Shown: positions 7,791 through 17,234, counted from the first letter of the stretch. The stretch: 64,000 nt of DNA from Lichenicoccus sp964242335 (GCA_964242335.1 CAXTAY010000008.1:46028-110027), one strand, 5' to 3'. The notes: generated by a model not told the origin, from the letters alone. Program-made: numbers and translations.

Positions 7791-8356
7791 GGCGCGGACG
7801 GTGCCGCTCCGGCGGGCGGTGTCGGGGTTCCCTGGAGCGGCGCCGGCGCGGTGGATGCCGGCTGTTTCTTGGTCATCGAATCGGTGACCGTGAAGATGAA
7901 CTTGCTGAGCAGCTGCTCCAGGCTGATCGCACCCTGGGTCTGGGTGATGCGGCCGCCGGCCGACAGCACGCTGTCGGCGCCACCCGGCGCCAGCGCCAGG
8001 TACTTGCCGCCGAGCAGGCTGTCGGAGGTGACCACCGCCGAGCTGTCGGTCGGCAGCCTGATGTCCGGACGCACGGTCAGGGTGACGATCGCCTGGTAGT
8101 CCTTGGGGTTCACGGTCTCGCGCAGCACCTGGCCGACGGTGACGCCGGCCATGCGCACGTCGGCGCCGACGTCGAGCCCGTCGATATGGTCGAACTGCGC
8201 GGTCAGGACGGTGCCGGTCTGGGCTCGGCGCCCGTTGCCGAGCACCGCGCCGACGATCAGTGCGGCGAGCAGCGCCAGCACCACGACGCCGGCGAGCAGC
8301 TCGACCGGATCATGCCGGCGTGCCCCGCGCGGCGGGGCCGAAGCCGCGTCGCTCAC
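7787..8356 (-). CDS. mlaD: MlaD-family phospholipid-transport substrate-binding protein
   Basis: Membrane-anchored MCE-domain protein of the Mla lipid transport system, which moves phospholipids between the inner and outer membranes. 189 residues from a GTG at 8356 (VSDAASAPPRG), which overlaps the NDUFA12 stop as GTGA. A transmembrane helix (about residues 15-37, VELLAGVVVLALLAALIVGA) is followed by the MCE domain: TAQFDHIDGLDVGADVRMAGVTVGQV, then DSLLGGKYLALAPGG. The remaining mla genes are not adjacent. The longer open frame upstream to 9115 is antisense to other genes and is not used. Confidence 0.9.
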   Translation of the reverse strand: MSDAASAPPRGARRHDPVELLAGVVVLALLAALIVGAVLGNGRRAQTGTVLTAQFDHIDGLDVGADVRMAGVTVGQVLRETVNPKDYQAIVTLTVRPDIRLPTDSSAVVTSDSLLGGKYLALAPGGADSVLSAGGRITQTQGAISLEQLLSKFIFTVTDSMTKKQPASTAPAPLQGTPTPPAGAAPSAP

Positions 8357-8715
8357 GCGTCGGGCGACCAGGATTCGTAGTCGCCGCGCGACGGCCGGCG
8401 ACGGCCGCCGAGGTAGTCGCTGCCGGGCGGCCGGTAGGCCTCCGGATCGCCGGTGCGATTGGGCTGGAACGGCAGCTGCCAGGCCTGACGCACGGCCACC
8501 GGCAGCGGCGCATCGTCGGAATGATGCAGCCAGTTCCACCACTCGGCCGGCACCGCCGACGGATCCTCGCCCGGCCGGTAGATCACCCAGCGACGCACCC
8601 GGCGCCCGCCGACCTGGCTCGCGCGGCGCTCCTGGTAGTAGCTGCGGCCGTCGGGGTCGGTCCCGATCAGTCGTCCCCTGAACATGGTGAACAGGCGCGT
8701 GCCGATGCTGGTCAT
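8353..8715 (-). CDS. NDUFA12-family protein (NADH dehydrogenase accessory subunit)
   Basis: 120-residue homologue of the mitochondrial complex I accessory subunit NDUFA12 (B17.2), present in many alphaproteobacteria. The family core is visible as GRLIGTDPDGRSYYQ, RRWVIYRPGEDPSAVPAEWWNWLHH and the C-terminal YRPPGSDYLGG. It probably associates with the peripheral arm of NADH:ubiquinone oxidoreductase. First gene of the NDUFA12-mlaD-hypothetical-DUF2155 string. Its start faces the TSCPD gene across a 156-base intergenic region that should hold promoters for both directions. Confidence 0.93.
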   Translation of the reverse strand: MTSIGTRLFTMFRGRLIGTDPDGRSYYQERRASQVGGRRVRRWVIYRPGEDPSAVPAEWWNWLHHSDDAPLPVAVRQAWQLPFQPNRTGDPEAYRPPGSDYLGGRRRPSRGDYESWSPDA

Positions 8716-8871
8716 GGCGCGAGATATACGCGCGGTGGTGGGGCCGGTCCATCCGGCCCCGCCGCGATCCCGCCCCGCCGCGACTTATCCCGGATATCCA
8801 CAACATGCTGTGGCGATTGCCGCAGTCCGACATCAACATACAGCTTGGGATCGTGCCGGCCGGCGCGTAGC

Positions 8872-10503
8872 ATGACCCGCATGGAAGCTTCCGACACCGC
8901 CGCCACGAGCCTTCCCGAGCCTTCCCGCCGTGCCGCCCGCGGCAGCCGGTCGCGCGTCGCCGCGCACTGGAACGGCGTGCGCATGCGCCGGGTGGCCGCC
9001 GGTGCCGATCCGGACGCCGCGACACGTGCGGTGACCCTGCCGGCGGACTGGGACGACGATGCCGCATCGGCGCTGGCAGAGCTGGCGCCGGGCCAGGCCG
9101 CGGTCGCGCTGGCACAGGCCGCTTCGCGCTGGATCGCGCCGCTGGCCGATGCGCCGGGTGCCCGCCCCGACCTGGCCGCTCGCCTGAGCCTGCTGCTGCT
9201 GCATCGCGCCGCCTGCCCCGATCTGCCGGTCTGGCAGCTGTCGCGTCCCGACAGGCCGGCCTTCGTGCTCAACCTCGCGGCCTTCGCCGGACCCGGCGCC
9301 GGGTTCGACCTGGACGGCATGGCGGCCGCCATCGACACCCTGGTCGAGGCGCTCCGCCTGCTGGGCCGCGGCGGCGCCGGACCGGCTCGTCTGCTGCTCG
9401 GCAACCTCGATGCCTGCCTGGCCCGGCTCGGGCTCGACTATGACAGCGACGCGGGACGCGATACCGCCGCCTGCCTGCTGGCGCTCGCTACCGGTCGCGC
9501 CCGCTCCGGCCAGCCTCGCAGCGGCGACGCCGACGAAACTCCACCGGCGAGCGGCACCGCCGTCCCGGGGCTCGCGGCGCGTGCCCTGGCGGCATGGCGG
9601 CCGGCGTCGGCGCCCCTCGACGCGCCCGATGCGGCCCGGACCGTGCTGCCGGTCGAGACCGGCCTCTCGGTGCCGGGACCGGCCGACGCGCTGCTCGGCT
9701 TCGAGGCCTGCGGGATCGCGCCGATCTTTTCGCCGCTCCGCCCCGACGGCAGGCTCGCCGACAGCACCCTGGCCCGGCTGGCGGCACGCGGGATGAGCCC
9801 GGAAGCGGCGCTCGCTGCCAGCCTGGCGGGAGAGCGGGTGCTGCGTGCGGTGGATTTCACCGCGGTCCAGGCGATGCAGCGCGCGGTCCGCCCGTTCATC
9901 GATCGTGCCGGCGCCGATCGCGGGGCCACCGAACGCGCCATGCCGTCGCTGCGGTCGCTGGGCCTGGCTACGGTTCCGCCGGCTCCTCTCGATCCGAAGC
10001 CGCGCGACCCGGCGCAGCGCGACGACGCAGCCCGGCGCCGGGAGCTGCCGTCGCGCCGTGGCGGCTTCACCCAGAAGGCGTCGGTCGGCGGCCATCGCCT
10101 CTACCTGCGCACCGGCGAGTATGCCGACGGCGGCCTCGGCGAGCTCACCATCAGCCCGACGCGGGACGGGCCGGCGCAACGCGGCCTGATGGACGCCTTC
10201 TGCCAGGCGATCAATCTCGGGTTGCAGCACGGCGTGCCGCTGGAGCGGTTCGTCGAAGCCTTCGCCTATAGCCGCTTCGGACCCAGCGGCCCGGTGGAGG
10301 GGGACGCCGCGGTCGCGACCGCCACCTCGCCGCTGGACTACGTGTTCCGCACCCTGGCCCAGGCCTATCTCGGCCACGTCCTGCCGGATGCGCCGCACGA
10401 TCACGAGCCGCAGGCGGCCGACGATGCGCTGCTGCCGCTCGACCTGCCGCGTTCCAGCAGTGCCGGCGTGCGGCACCGCCATGGACTGCGCCTAGTCGGC
10501 TGA
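8872..10503 (+). CDS. TSCPD-domain protein resembling the C-terminus of B12-dependent ribonucleotide reductase
   Basis: About 543 residues. The C-terminal 120 residues match the TSCPD/NrdJ C-terminal module: KASVGGHRLYLRTGEYADG, LGELTISPTRDG, AINLGLQHGVPLERFVEAF and SPLDYVFRTLAQAYLG. The N-terminal 400 residues are Ala-rich and diverged; weak NrdJ-like segments are seen (ETGLSVPGPADALLGFEACGIAPIFSP), but there are no catalytic cysteines of a reductase, so it is not a working ribonucleotide reductase by itself. Start is ATG 8872 or ATG 8881 in frame; neither has a strong ribosome-binding site. The upstream frame extension to 8260 is antisense to NDUFA12 and is excluded. Function unknown. Confidence 0.7.
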   Translation: MTRMEASDTAATSLPEPSRRAARGSRSRVAAHWNGVRMRRVAAGADPDAATRAVTLPADWDDDAASALAELAPGQAAVALAQAASRWIAPLADAPGARPDLAARLSLLLLHRAACPDLPVWQLSRPDRPAFVLNLAAFAGPGAGFDLDGMAAAIDTLVEALRLLGRGGAGPARLLLGNLDACLARLGLDYDSDAGRDTAACLLALATGRARSGQPRSGDADETPPASGTAVPGLAARALAAWRPASAPLDAPDAARTVLPVETGLSVPGPADALLGFEACGIAPIFSPLRPDGRLADSTLARLAARGMSPEAALAASLAGERVLRAVDFTAVQAMQRAVRPFIDRAGADRGATERAMPSLRSLGLATVPPAPLDPKPRDPAQRDDAARRRELPSRRGGFTQKASVGGHRLYLRTGEYADGGLGELTISPTRDGPAQRGLMDAFCQAINLGLQHGVPLERFVEAFAYSRFGPSGPVEGDAAVATATSPLDYVFRTLAQAYLGHVLPDAPHDHEPQAADDALLPLDLPRSSSAGVRHRHGLRLVG

Positions 10504-10524
10504 ACCCGAGCCGGAGCATCGTCG

Positions 10525-10992
10525 ATGTCCGAGACCGACCTGGAAGCGCGGCTGGCGGCGCTGGGCGTGATCCTGCCGCCGGCGGCGTCGCCGGTGGCGA
10601 ACTACGTGGCGAGCGTGATCACCGGCCAACTGCTGGTCGTGTCCGGCCAGCTGCCCCTGATCGAGGGGCGGCTCAGCGCGGTGGGCAAGCTCGGCGGCGG
10701 GGTCGGCATCGAGCAGGGCGCGCAGGCGGCGCGGACCTGCGCGATCAACCTGCTGGCGCAGATCAAGGCCGCACTCGGCTCGCTGGACCGGGTGGTCCGC
10801 GTGGTCCGGCTCGGCGGCTTCATCGCCTGCACCGGCGACTTCACCCAGCATGCGACGGTCATGAACGGCGCGTCGGACCTGATCGCGGCGGTGTTCGGCG
10901 AGGCGGGACGTCACGCCCGCTCCACCATCGGCGTGCCGTCGCTGCCGCTGGACGCGCCGGTCGAGGTGGAAGGCCTGTTCGAGATCGCGTGA
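10525..10992 (+). CDS. RidA family (YjgF) protein
   Basis: 155-residue RidA/YjgF-like protein, of the longer subgroup related to the chorismate-mutase-like fold. Visible core: NYVASVITGQLLVVSGQLPL, LAQIKAALGSLDRVVRVVRLGGFIAC, and the final HARSTIGVPSLPLDAPVEVEG, where the Arg corresponds to the catalytic Arg of imine deaminases. RidA hydrolyses reactive enamine/imine products of PLP enzymes such as serine and threonine dehydratase. Lies 21 bases after the TSCPD gene on the same strand, so co-expression is probable. Confidence 0.88.
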   Translation: MSETDLEARLAALGVILPPAASPVANYVASVITGQLLVVSGQLPLIEGRLSAVGKLGGGVGIEQGAQAARTCAINLLAQIKAALGSLDRVVRVVRLGGFIACTGDFTQHATVMNGASDLIAAVFGEAGRHARSTIGVPSLPLDAPVEVEGLFEIA

Positions 10993-11076
10993 GCCGTGCG
11001 CTCGCTCTGGTCGCGGCTCCGCTCCGCCGTCCGGCCGCGGGTTTGGGATCGCCTGGCCCCATGCCATATCCGGCCC

Positions 11077-12240
11077 ATGCCTGATCCAACCCTGTCCCTC
11101 AGCCTGCATCCGGCGATCCACGCGATCGATGCCGCGGAGTGGGATCGCTGCGCCGGCGACGACAATCCGTTCGTCAGCCACGCCTTCCTCTCGGCGGTGG
11201 AGGATAGCGGCTCGGCCGGATCGCGCACCGGCTGGCTGCCGCGTCACGCCACGCTGCACGATGGCGACGGCACCCTGCTGGCCGCGGCGCCGATGTACGC
11301 GAAGTCGCACAGCTACGGCGAATACGTGTTCGACCATGGCTGGGCGGCGGCGTTCGAGCGCGCCGGCGGGCGATACTACCCCAAGCTGCAGGTCGCCTCG
11401 CCGTTCAGCCCGGTCTCCGGGCCGCGCCTGCTGCTGCGTCCGGATCTGCCGCCGCCGCAGCGCGGCCCGATCCTGCGCGCAATGGCCGGCGCGCTGAGCC
11501 AGGCCTGCGGCGAGCTGAAGCTGTCCTCGGTGCACGTCACCTTCTGCGCCGCCGACGAGTACGAGCAGCTCGGCGAGGCTGGCTGGCTGCAGCGGCTGGG
11601 CACGCAGTTCCACTGGGAGAACGCCGGCTATGGCTGCTTCGAGGACTTCCTCGGCAGCCTGAACTCGCGCAAGCGCAAGGCGATGCGACGCGAGCGGCGC
11701 GATGCGAACGCGTGCGGCCTGGTCTACCGGACCTTGCGCGGCAGCGAGATCACGTCGGCGCACTGGCGGGCCTTCTATCGGTTCTACACCTCGACCGTGG
11801 ATCGCAAATGGGGAAGCGCCTACCTCAGCGAACGGTTCTTCCCGATGCTTTCGGAGCGGCTCGGCGACCGCGTCGTGCTGATGCTGGCCGAGCATGAGGG
11901 GCGTCCGGTCGCCGGCGCGCTCAACCTGCTCGGCGGCGATGCCCTCTACGGACGCAACTGGGGATGCGTCGGCGAGTGGCCGTTCCTGCATTTCGAGCTG
12001 TGCTACTACCGTGCGATCGAGTTCGCGATCGAGCACCGCCTCGCCCGGGTCGAGGCCGGCGCGCAGGGCGAGCACAAGATCCAGCGCGGCTACCTGCCCC
12101 GGCCGACCTACTCGGCGCACTGGATCGCCCATCCCGGGCTGCGCGAGGCGGTCGCCGGCTTCGTCGAGCAGGAGCGGCTGGCGCGGCTCGCCGAGATGGA
12201 GGAGCTGGCGACGCTGTCGCCCTATCGCCAGGACGGTTGA
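11077..12240 (+). CDS. FemAB-like GNAT acyltransferase (DUF482, PF04339)
   Basis: 387-residue protein of the peptidogalycan-biosynthesis/DUF482 group of GNAT-fold acyltransferases. Characteristic segments: NPFVSHAFLSAVEDSGS near the start, AAPMYAKSHSYGEYVFDHGWA, LNSRKRKAMRRERRDA, YRFYTSTVDRKWGSAYLSE, and EAGAQGEHKIQRGYLPRPTYSAHWI. The ATG at 11077 gives the usual length; the upstream extension to 10996 is low complexity. It follows the RidA-family gene by 84 bases. The substrate is not known for this family; a cell-wall or lipid aminoacyl-transfer function is only inferred. Confidence 0.85.
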   Translation: MPDPTLSLSLHPAIHAIDAAEWDRCAGDDNPFVSHAFLSAVEDSGSAGSRTGWLPRHATLHDGDGTLLAAAPMYAKSHSYGEYVFDHGWAAAFERAGGRYYPKLQVASPFSPVSGPRLLLRPDLPPPQRGPILRAMAGALSQACGELKLSSVHVTFCAADEYEQLGEAGWLQRLGTQFHWENAGYGCFEDFLGSLNSRKRKAMRRERRDANACGLVYRTLRGSEITSAHWRAFYRFYTSTVDRKWGSAYLSERFFPMLSERLGDRVVLMLAEHEGRPVAGALNLLGGDALYGRNWGCVGEWPFLHFELCYYRAIEFAIEHRLARVEAGAQGEHKIQRGYLPRPTYSAHWIAHPGLREAVAGFVEQERLARLAEMEELATLSPYRQDG

Positions 12241-12358
12241 AGCTCCTCGCGACGCTCTGCTTGATGATCTATTCTCGGGCGCGGACGGCACGGGTTTTCA
12301 CGCAACATGCGCGCGGCGCATGATCGTAAGATGCTGCCGGATTCGAGGGCTGTGAGCC

Positions 12359-12517
12359 ATGAGTGACGAAGCGAAACGCACAGACGAGCGCGTCCGGGTG
12401 CGCGCCTACGAGCTTTGGGAGAAGGATGGCCGTCCGCACGGCCGCAACGAGGAGTACTGGACCGAGGCGCTGCGCCAGATCCACGAGCAGGATCGGCTGG
12501 ATCTGCCGTCCGAGTAG
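12359..12517 (+). CDS. DUF2934 small protein
   Basis: 52-residue acidic/basic mixed protein. The DUF2934 signature is clear: RVRAYELWEKDGRPHGRNEEYWTEA. Such proteins are common in alphaproteobacteria, 50-120 residues long, and have no known function. It sits alone 118 bases after the acyltransferase gene. GAGGG occurs about nine bases before the ATG, a possible ribosome-binding site. Followed by an inverted repeat before the convergent icd gene. Confidence 0.8.
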   Translation: MSDEAKRTDERVRVRAYELWEKDGRPHGRNEEYWTEALRQIHEQDRLDLPSE

Positions 12518-12534
12518 ACGGCGGCCCGCGCCGA

Positions 12535-12578
12535 CTGCGAGGTGAGGACGCGCCTGCTGGACGCCCTGCACCTCGCAG
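12535..12578. terminator. Inverted repeat between convergent genes
   Basis: A perfect 10-bp inverted repeat (CTGCGAGGTG with CACCTCGCAG) separated by 24 bases, placed between the end of the DUF2934 gene and the end of icd. It could act as a two-way terminator; no T-run follows on either strand. Confidence 0.4.
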
Positions 12579-12587
12579 CGTCATGTC

Positions 12588-13805
12588 TCAGAGCCGGCTG
12601 GCACTCCGCAGGTTCTCGTCGATCTTGCCGAGAAAATCCTCCGTGTTGAGCCACCGCTGCTGCGGGCCCACCAGGAGAGCCAGGTCCTTGGTCATGTGGC
12701 CCGCCTCGACGGTATCGATGCAGACCCGCTCCAGCGTCTCGGCGAACTGCGTGACGTCCGGGGTGCCGTCGAACCGACCGCGATAGATCAGGCCCCGTGT
12801 CCAGGCGAAGACCGAAGCGATCGGATTGGTGCTGGTCTGCCGTCCCTTCTGGTGCTCGCGGTAGTGCCGCGTCACCGTGCCGTGCGCCGCCTCGGACTCC
12901 ACGGTGTTGCCGTCCGGAGCCAGCAGCACCGACGTCATCAGCCCGAGGCTGCCGAAGCCCTGGGCCACGATGTCGCTCTGCACGTCGCCGTCGTAGTTCT
13001 TGCAGGCCCAGACATAGCCGCCGCTCCATTTCAGCGCCGCCGCCACCATGTCGTCGATCAGGCGATGCTCGTAGGTCAGCCCGAGCTGATCGAACTCCGC
13101 CTTGAACTCCGCGTCGAACACCTCCTGGAACACGTCCTTGAACATGCCGTCATAGGCCTTCAGGATCGTATTCTTGGTCGAGAGATAGACCGGCATCCTG
13201 CGGTCGAGGCCGTAGCGGAAGCTGGCGCGCGCGAAGCCGACGATCGACGCCCTGGTATTGTGCATCCCGAGCGTGACGCCGGGGCCCTTGAAGTCATGCA
13301 CCTCGAGTTCGAGCGGTGCGCCGCCGTCGGCCGGCTGGTAGCTCAGCGTCACCCGGCCAGGGCCCGGAATCTTGGTCTCGACGGCACGGTAGATGTCGCC
13401 ATAGGCGTGACGGCCGATGACGATCGGCTGGGTCCAGTGCGGCACCAGCCGCGGCACGTTGGCGCAGATGATCGGCTCACGGAAGATGGTGCCGTCCAGC
13501 ACGTTGCGTATGGTGCCGTTCGGCGACCGCCACATCTTCTTGAGCTTGAACTCGGCGACACGCGCCTCGTCCGGGGTGATGGTCGCGCACTTCACGCCGA
13601 CGCCGTAGGTCTTGATCGCGTGGGCGCTGTCGAGGGTCACCTGATCGTCGGTGGCATCGCGGTGCTCGATGCCGAGATCATAGTATTTGAGGTCGATATC
13701 CAAGTAGGGCAGGATCAGCTTCTGCTTGATGAAGCTCCAGATGATCCGCGTCATCTCGTCGCCGTCGAGTTCGACGACCGGTTCCTTCACCTTGATCTTC
13801 GCCAT
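12588..13805 (-). CDS. icd: NADP-dependent isocitrate dehydrogenase
   Basis: TCA-cycle enzyme oxidising isocitrate to 2-oxoglutarate with NADP. 405 residues, the monomer size of the eukaryote-like homodimeric class II enzymes typical of alphaproteobacteria. Landmarks: VVELDGDEMTRIIW at the start, KCATITPDEARV, RSPNGTIRN (substrate Ser/Asn), the LIDDMVAAALKWSGGYVWACKNYDGDVQSD block with metal-binding Asp residues, and AAHGTVTRHYREHQKG for cofactor binding. It stands 142 bases downstream of recA on the same strand and probably has its own promoter in that gap. Confidence 0.96.
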   Translation of the reverse strand: MAKIKVKEPVVELDGDEMTRIIWSFIKQKLILPYLDIDLKYYDLGIEHRDATDDQVTLDSAHAIKTYGVGVKCATITPDEARVAEFKLKKMWRSPNGTIRNVLDGTIFREPIICANVPRLVPHWTQPIVIGRHAYGDIYRAVETKIPGPGRVTLSYQPADGGAPLELEVHDFKGPGVTLGMHNTRASIVGFARASFRYGLDRRMPVYLSTKNTILKAYDGMFKDVFQEVFDAEFKAEFDQLGLTYEHRLIDDMVAAALKWSGGYVWACKNYDGDVQSDIVAQGFGSLGLMTSVLLAPDGNTVESEAAHGTVTRHYREHQKGRQTSTNPIASVFAWTRGLIYRGRFDGTPDVTQFAETLERVCIDTVEAGHMTKDLALLVGPQQRWLNTEDFLGKIDENLRSASRL

Positions 13806-13947
13806 GTTCAGTCCGTTCTAGCTCGGCCGGCCCGTCGCCGACGCTGACCCCGTCCTCCTTCGCATCCCGCACGATATGCGACAACCCTCGCCAGGCGACT
13901 CGGGCCGCCGCGACCTGCCTCGGCTCCCCGATCTCCGCCTCCGCGCC

Positions 13948-14985
<1,038 letters not shown>

Positions 14986-15118
14986 GCTTGCTTTTCCCCG
15001 GGCGCGACATCGAGAAGTCGGCCAGATTGGTGTATCCTGACAGTGTCACAGAGAGGCCTTCGGCCGCAACCGAACTCGCCCCTCTTCGTTTTGCAAACAC
15101 AACAGAAATTAAGACTTT

Positions 15119-15146
15119 GTTCTCATCTGTTCCACGAGAACAGAAC
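15119..15146 (-). promoter_or_regulatory. GTTC/GAAC cluster upstream of recA, putative LexA operator
   Basis: On the plus strand GTTC occurs at 15119 and 15129, and GAAC at 15138 and 15143. The middle pair forms a perfect inverted repeat CTGTTC-CACGA-GAACAG (15127-15143). The alphaproteobacterial LexA box is a direct repeat GTTC-N7-GTTC; here the direct repeat has a six-base spacer, so the match is close but not exact. Location about 130-160 bases before the recA start fits SOS control. Confidence 0.5.
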
Positions 15147-15183
15147 ATGATCACGCGGACCGCTACGTCAAGAGGTGACGCAT

Positions 15184-15234
15184 GCAGGTGCTCCTATCCG
15201 GCAGGTGCTCCTATCCGGCAGGTGCTCCTACCCG
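15184..15234. repeat. 17-bp direct tandem repeat, three units
   Basis: Three adjacent copies of GCAGGTGCTCCTATCCG, the third with a single T-to-C change. They lie between the 3' end of flhB (stop at 15247) and the recA upstream region, outside any gene. Purpose unknown. Confidence 0.9.
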
Positions 15235-15246
15235 GCGGAGCGAGGG

Positions 15247-16329
15247 TTAACGGACCGGCGGCGCGCCGGGCGGCGGACGTCGCAGGCGCCAGACATAGGC
15301 GACGATGCCGGCGACCACCTGGAAATGCTCGCGCGGGATCTCGGCATCGAGCGGCAGCGTATAGAGCGCGCGCGCCAGCGGCGGGTTCGAGACCAGCGGA
15401 ACCTTGTGGTCCAGTGCGACCTCCCGGATCCGCGCCGCCAGCTCGTCCATCCCCTTGGCGACGACCTTGGGTGCCGCCTTGCTGCTGCTCTCGTAGAGCA
15501 GGGCGACCGCATAGTGCGTCGGGTTGGTGATGATCACGGTCGCCTTCGGGACCGCGGCCATCATCCGCTTGGCCGCACGCTGGCGCCGCAACTGGCGAAT
15601 CCGCCCCTTGACCTTCGGATCGCCCTCGCTCTCGCGATGCTCGTCACGCAACTCCTGCCGGCTCATCCGAAGCCCGCTGACGTGCTTGTAGCGCACGTAG
15701 GCAACGTCGAGCAGCGCAATCGCCGCCTGGACCGCCAGCACGAGCAGGATCGCCTGGAAGGTCAGACGCGTCATCTGGCTGACCAGCACCGCCGCATCCC
15801 AACCCTCGGATCGGCGAAGCAGGGGAAACAGGCCGCCCACGACGTGCCACACCGCGAAGCCGAAGGCGGCGAGCTTCGCCACCGACTTGAGACCTTCCAC
15901 CGCGGTCTCGCCGCCGAAGATGCGTGACAGGCCCCTCATCGGGTTGAGCCGCTCCGGCTTCGGCATCAGACCTTCGAACCGGAACAGGAACCCGGTCTGC
16001 ATCATCGTCACCGTGATCGCCCCCGCGGTGGAGGCCAGCAGCACGGGTCCTGCCAACAGCGCGCACGACCGGAACCCCTCTCGCGCGACCATCAGGACGC
16101 CGCCGCCGGAAAGGTCGATGCGCCCGACATTCTCCATCAGCCCGCGCATGCGGACCAGGAAGCGGGTCGCCTGCGGCGGCACCATCATCACCAGGGCCAG
16201 CACGCCGATCCCGAGCCCGGCGAGGGATTGCAGCTCGCGCGACACCGCGACCTGGCCCTGCTCTCGCGCCCGTGCCAGCCGGGTCGCGGAGGGAGCCTCC
16301 GTCCTGTCTTCCTTGTCCGCCTGTGCCAT
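15247..16329 (-). CDS. flhB: Flagellar export switch protein FlhB
   Basis: Inner-membrane component of the flagellar type III export gate that switches specificity from hook to filament substrates. 360 residues: short cytoplasmic N-terminus (DKEDRTEAPSATRLARAREQGQVA), four membrane helices between about residues 35 and 212, then the cytoplasmic domain with the self-cleavage site Asn269-Pro270-Thr271-His272. It is separated from fliR upstream by 125 bases containing a palindromic repeat, which breaks an otherwise closely packed operon. Confidence 0.97.
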   Translation of the reverse strand: MAQADKEDRTEAPSATRLARAREQGQVAVSRELQSLAGLGIGVLALVMMVPPQATRFLVRMRGLMENVGRIDLSGGGVLMVAREGFRSCALLAGPVLLASTAGAITVTMMQTGFLFRFEGLMPKPERLNPMRGLSRIFGGETAVEGLKSVAKLAAFGFAVWHVVGGLFPLLRRSEGWDAAVLVSQMTRLTFQAILLVLAVQAAIALLDVAYVRYKHVSGLRMSRQELRDEHRESEGDPKVKGRIRQLRRQRAAKRMMAAVPKATVIITNPTHYAVALLYESSSKAAPKVVAKGMDELAARIREVALDHKVPLVSNPPLARALYTLPLDAEIPREHFQVVAGIVAYVWRLRRPPPGAPPVR

Positions 16330-16355
16330 CTAGCGAGACGTGGAGCCATGCCGGG

Positions 16356-16400
16356 CGAGGGCTCCGCCCTCGACCCGCCGGGCCCCCGAGCCCCCGACCC
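16356..16400. repeat. Palindromic repeat element, copy in the fliR-flhB gap
   Basis: Perfect hairpin CGAGGGC-TCC-GCCCTCG (16356-16372) followed by ACCCGCCGGGCCCCCGAG and CCCCCGACCC. The same order (GAGGGC hairpin, then ACCCGC, then a G/C-rich second hairpin) recurs in reverse orientation at 46329-46369, so this is an interspersed repeat rather than a simple terminator. Here the second hairpin is degenerate. Confidence 0.65.
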
Positions 16401-16454
16401 AGGCATTGAGTCGAGCAGTGCGGACAGGCCGGCGCACGGCGCTCCCGGGTCGCA

Positions 16455-17234
16455 CTACAGGCCCGGCAGTCCGGAGAAGCCCACCCGCATCGCCTGCATC
16501 CAGACCGCCAGCATCGGACCGATCAACAATGCCAACAGCAGCAGGCCGCCCAGCACCTGTCCGGGCAGCGACAGGCTGTAGACCTGTAACGATGGCACCA
16601 GCTTGGCGAGCAGGCCCAGCATCGCCTGCCAGATGAAGTCCGCGAGGATCAACGGTGCCGCCAGCCGCAAGGCCAGCGAGAAGCAGCCCTCCGTCGCGAT
16701 CGCGACACTCTGCGCAGCATCGCCCGGCGAGAGCAGCGTGCCAGGTGGCACGAGACGATAGCTGTTGGCGAGCGCGCCGAGCGGCAGCGCGTAGAGGCCG
16801 GACGACAGGATCAGCACAGGTGCTGCCAGCGCCAGCACGCGACTAACCCCGGTCGTCTGCGAGCCCAGCTCCGGATCAGGCTGCAGCACGCTGGAGAGGC
16901 CGATCATGGTGGAGATGATCTGCCCGGCGATCGGCAGCGACAGCACCATCAGGCGCGCCAGCCAGCCGAGCAGCACGCCGCAGCCGAGTTCGGCGGCGAT
17001 CATCGCCACATCGTGCAGCACCGCGTCTCCCGACGGCGGCAGGATCGCCTGCACCCCCGGGAAGATCAGCACCGCGATGCCGACCGCGAGCCCCGCCCGC
17101 ACCACGACCGGGATCTCTGTCTCGCCGAACCCCGGCAGCACCATCACCGCCGCACTGACCCGGCACAGCACCAGCATGAAGCCGAAGGCGAGGTTCGGCA
17201 GGCTGCTCAGAAGAGCCTGCGCGTCGACGCTCAC
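16455..17234 (-). CDS. fliR: Flagellar export gate protein FliR
   Basis: Polytopic membrane subunit of the FliP-FliQ-FliR export gate. 259 residues with about six hydrophobic segments; recognised by LCRVSAAVMVLPGFGETEIPVVVRAGLAVGIAVLIFP at the N-terminus (family motif with P-x-x-x-R-x-x-L) and the SLSLPGQVLGGLLLLALLIGP segment near the end. It overlaps fliQ by four bases. The next gene flhB follows after an unusually long 125-base gap. Confidence 0.95.
   Translation of the reverse strand: MSVDAQALLSSLPNLAFGFMLVLCRVSAAVMVLPGFGETEIPVVVRAGLAVGIAVLIFPGVQAILPPSGDAVLHDVAMIAAELGCGVLLGWLARLMVLSLPIAGQIISTMIGLSSVLQPDPELGSQTTGVSRVLALAAPVLILSSGLYALPLGALANSYRLVPPGTLLSPGDAAQSVAIATEGCFSLALRLAAPLILADFIWQAMLGLLAKLVPSLQVYSLSLPGQVLGGLLLLALLIGPMLAVWMQAMRVGFSGLPGL

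Noticed and set aside
8833..12291. Long minus-strand open frames opposite the TSCPD, RidA and acyltransferase genes
   Set aside because: Low-complexity Arg/Ala/Gly-rich products, no start signals, and clear protein families on the other strand.
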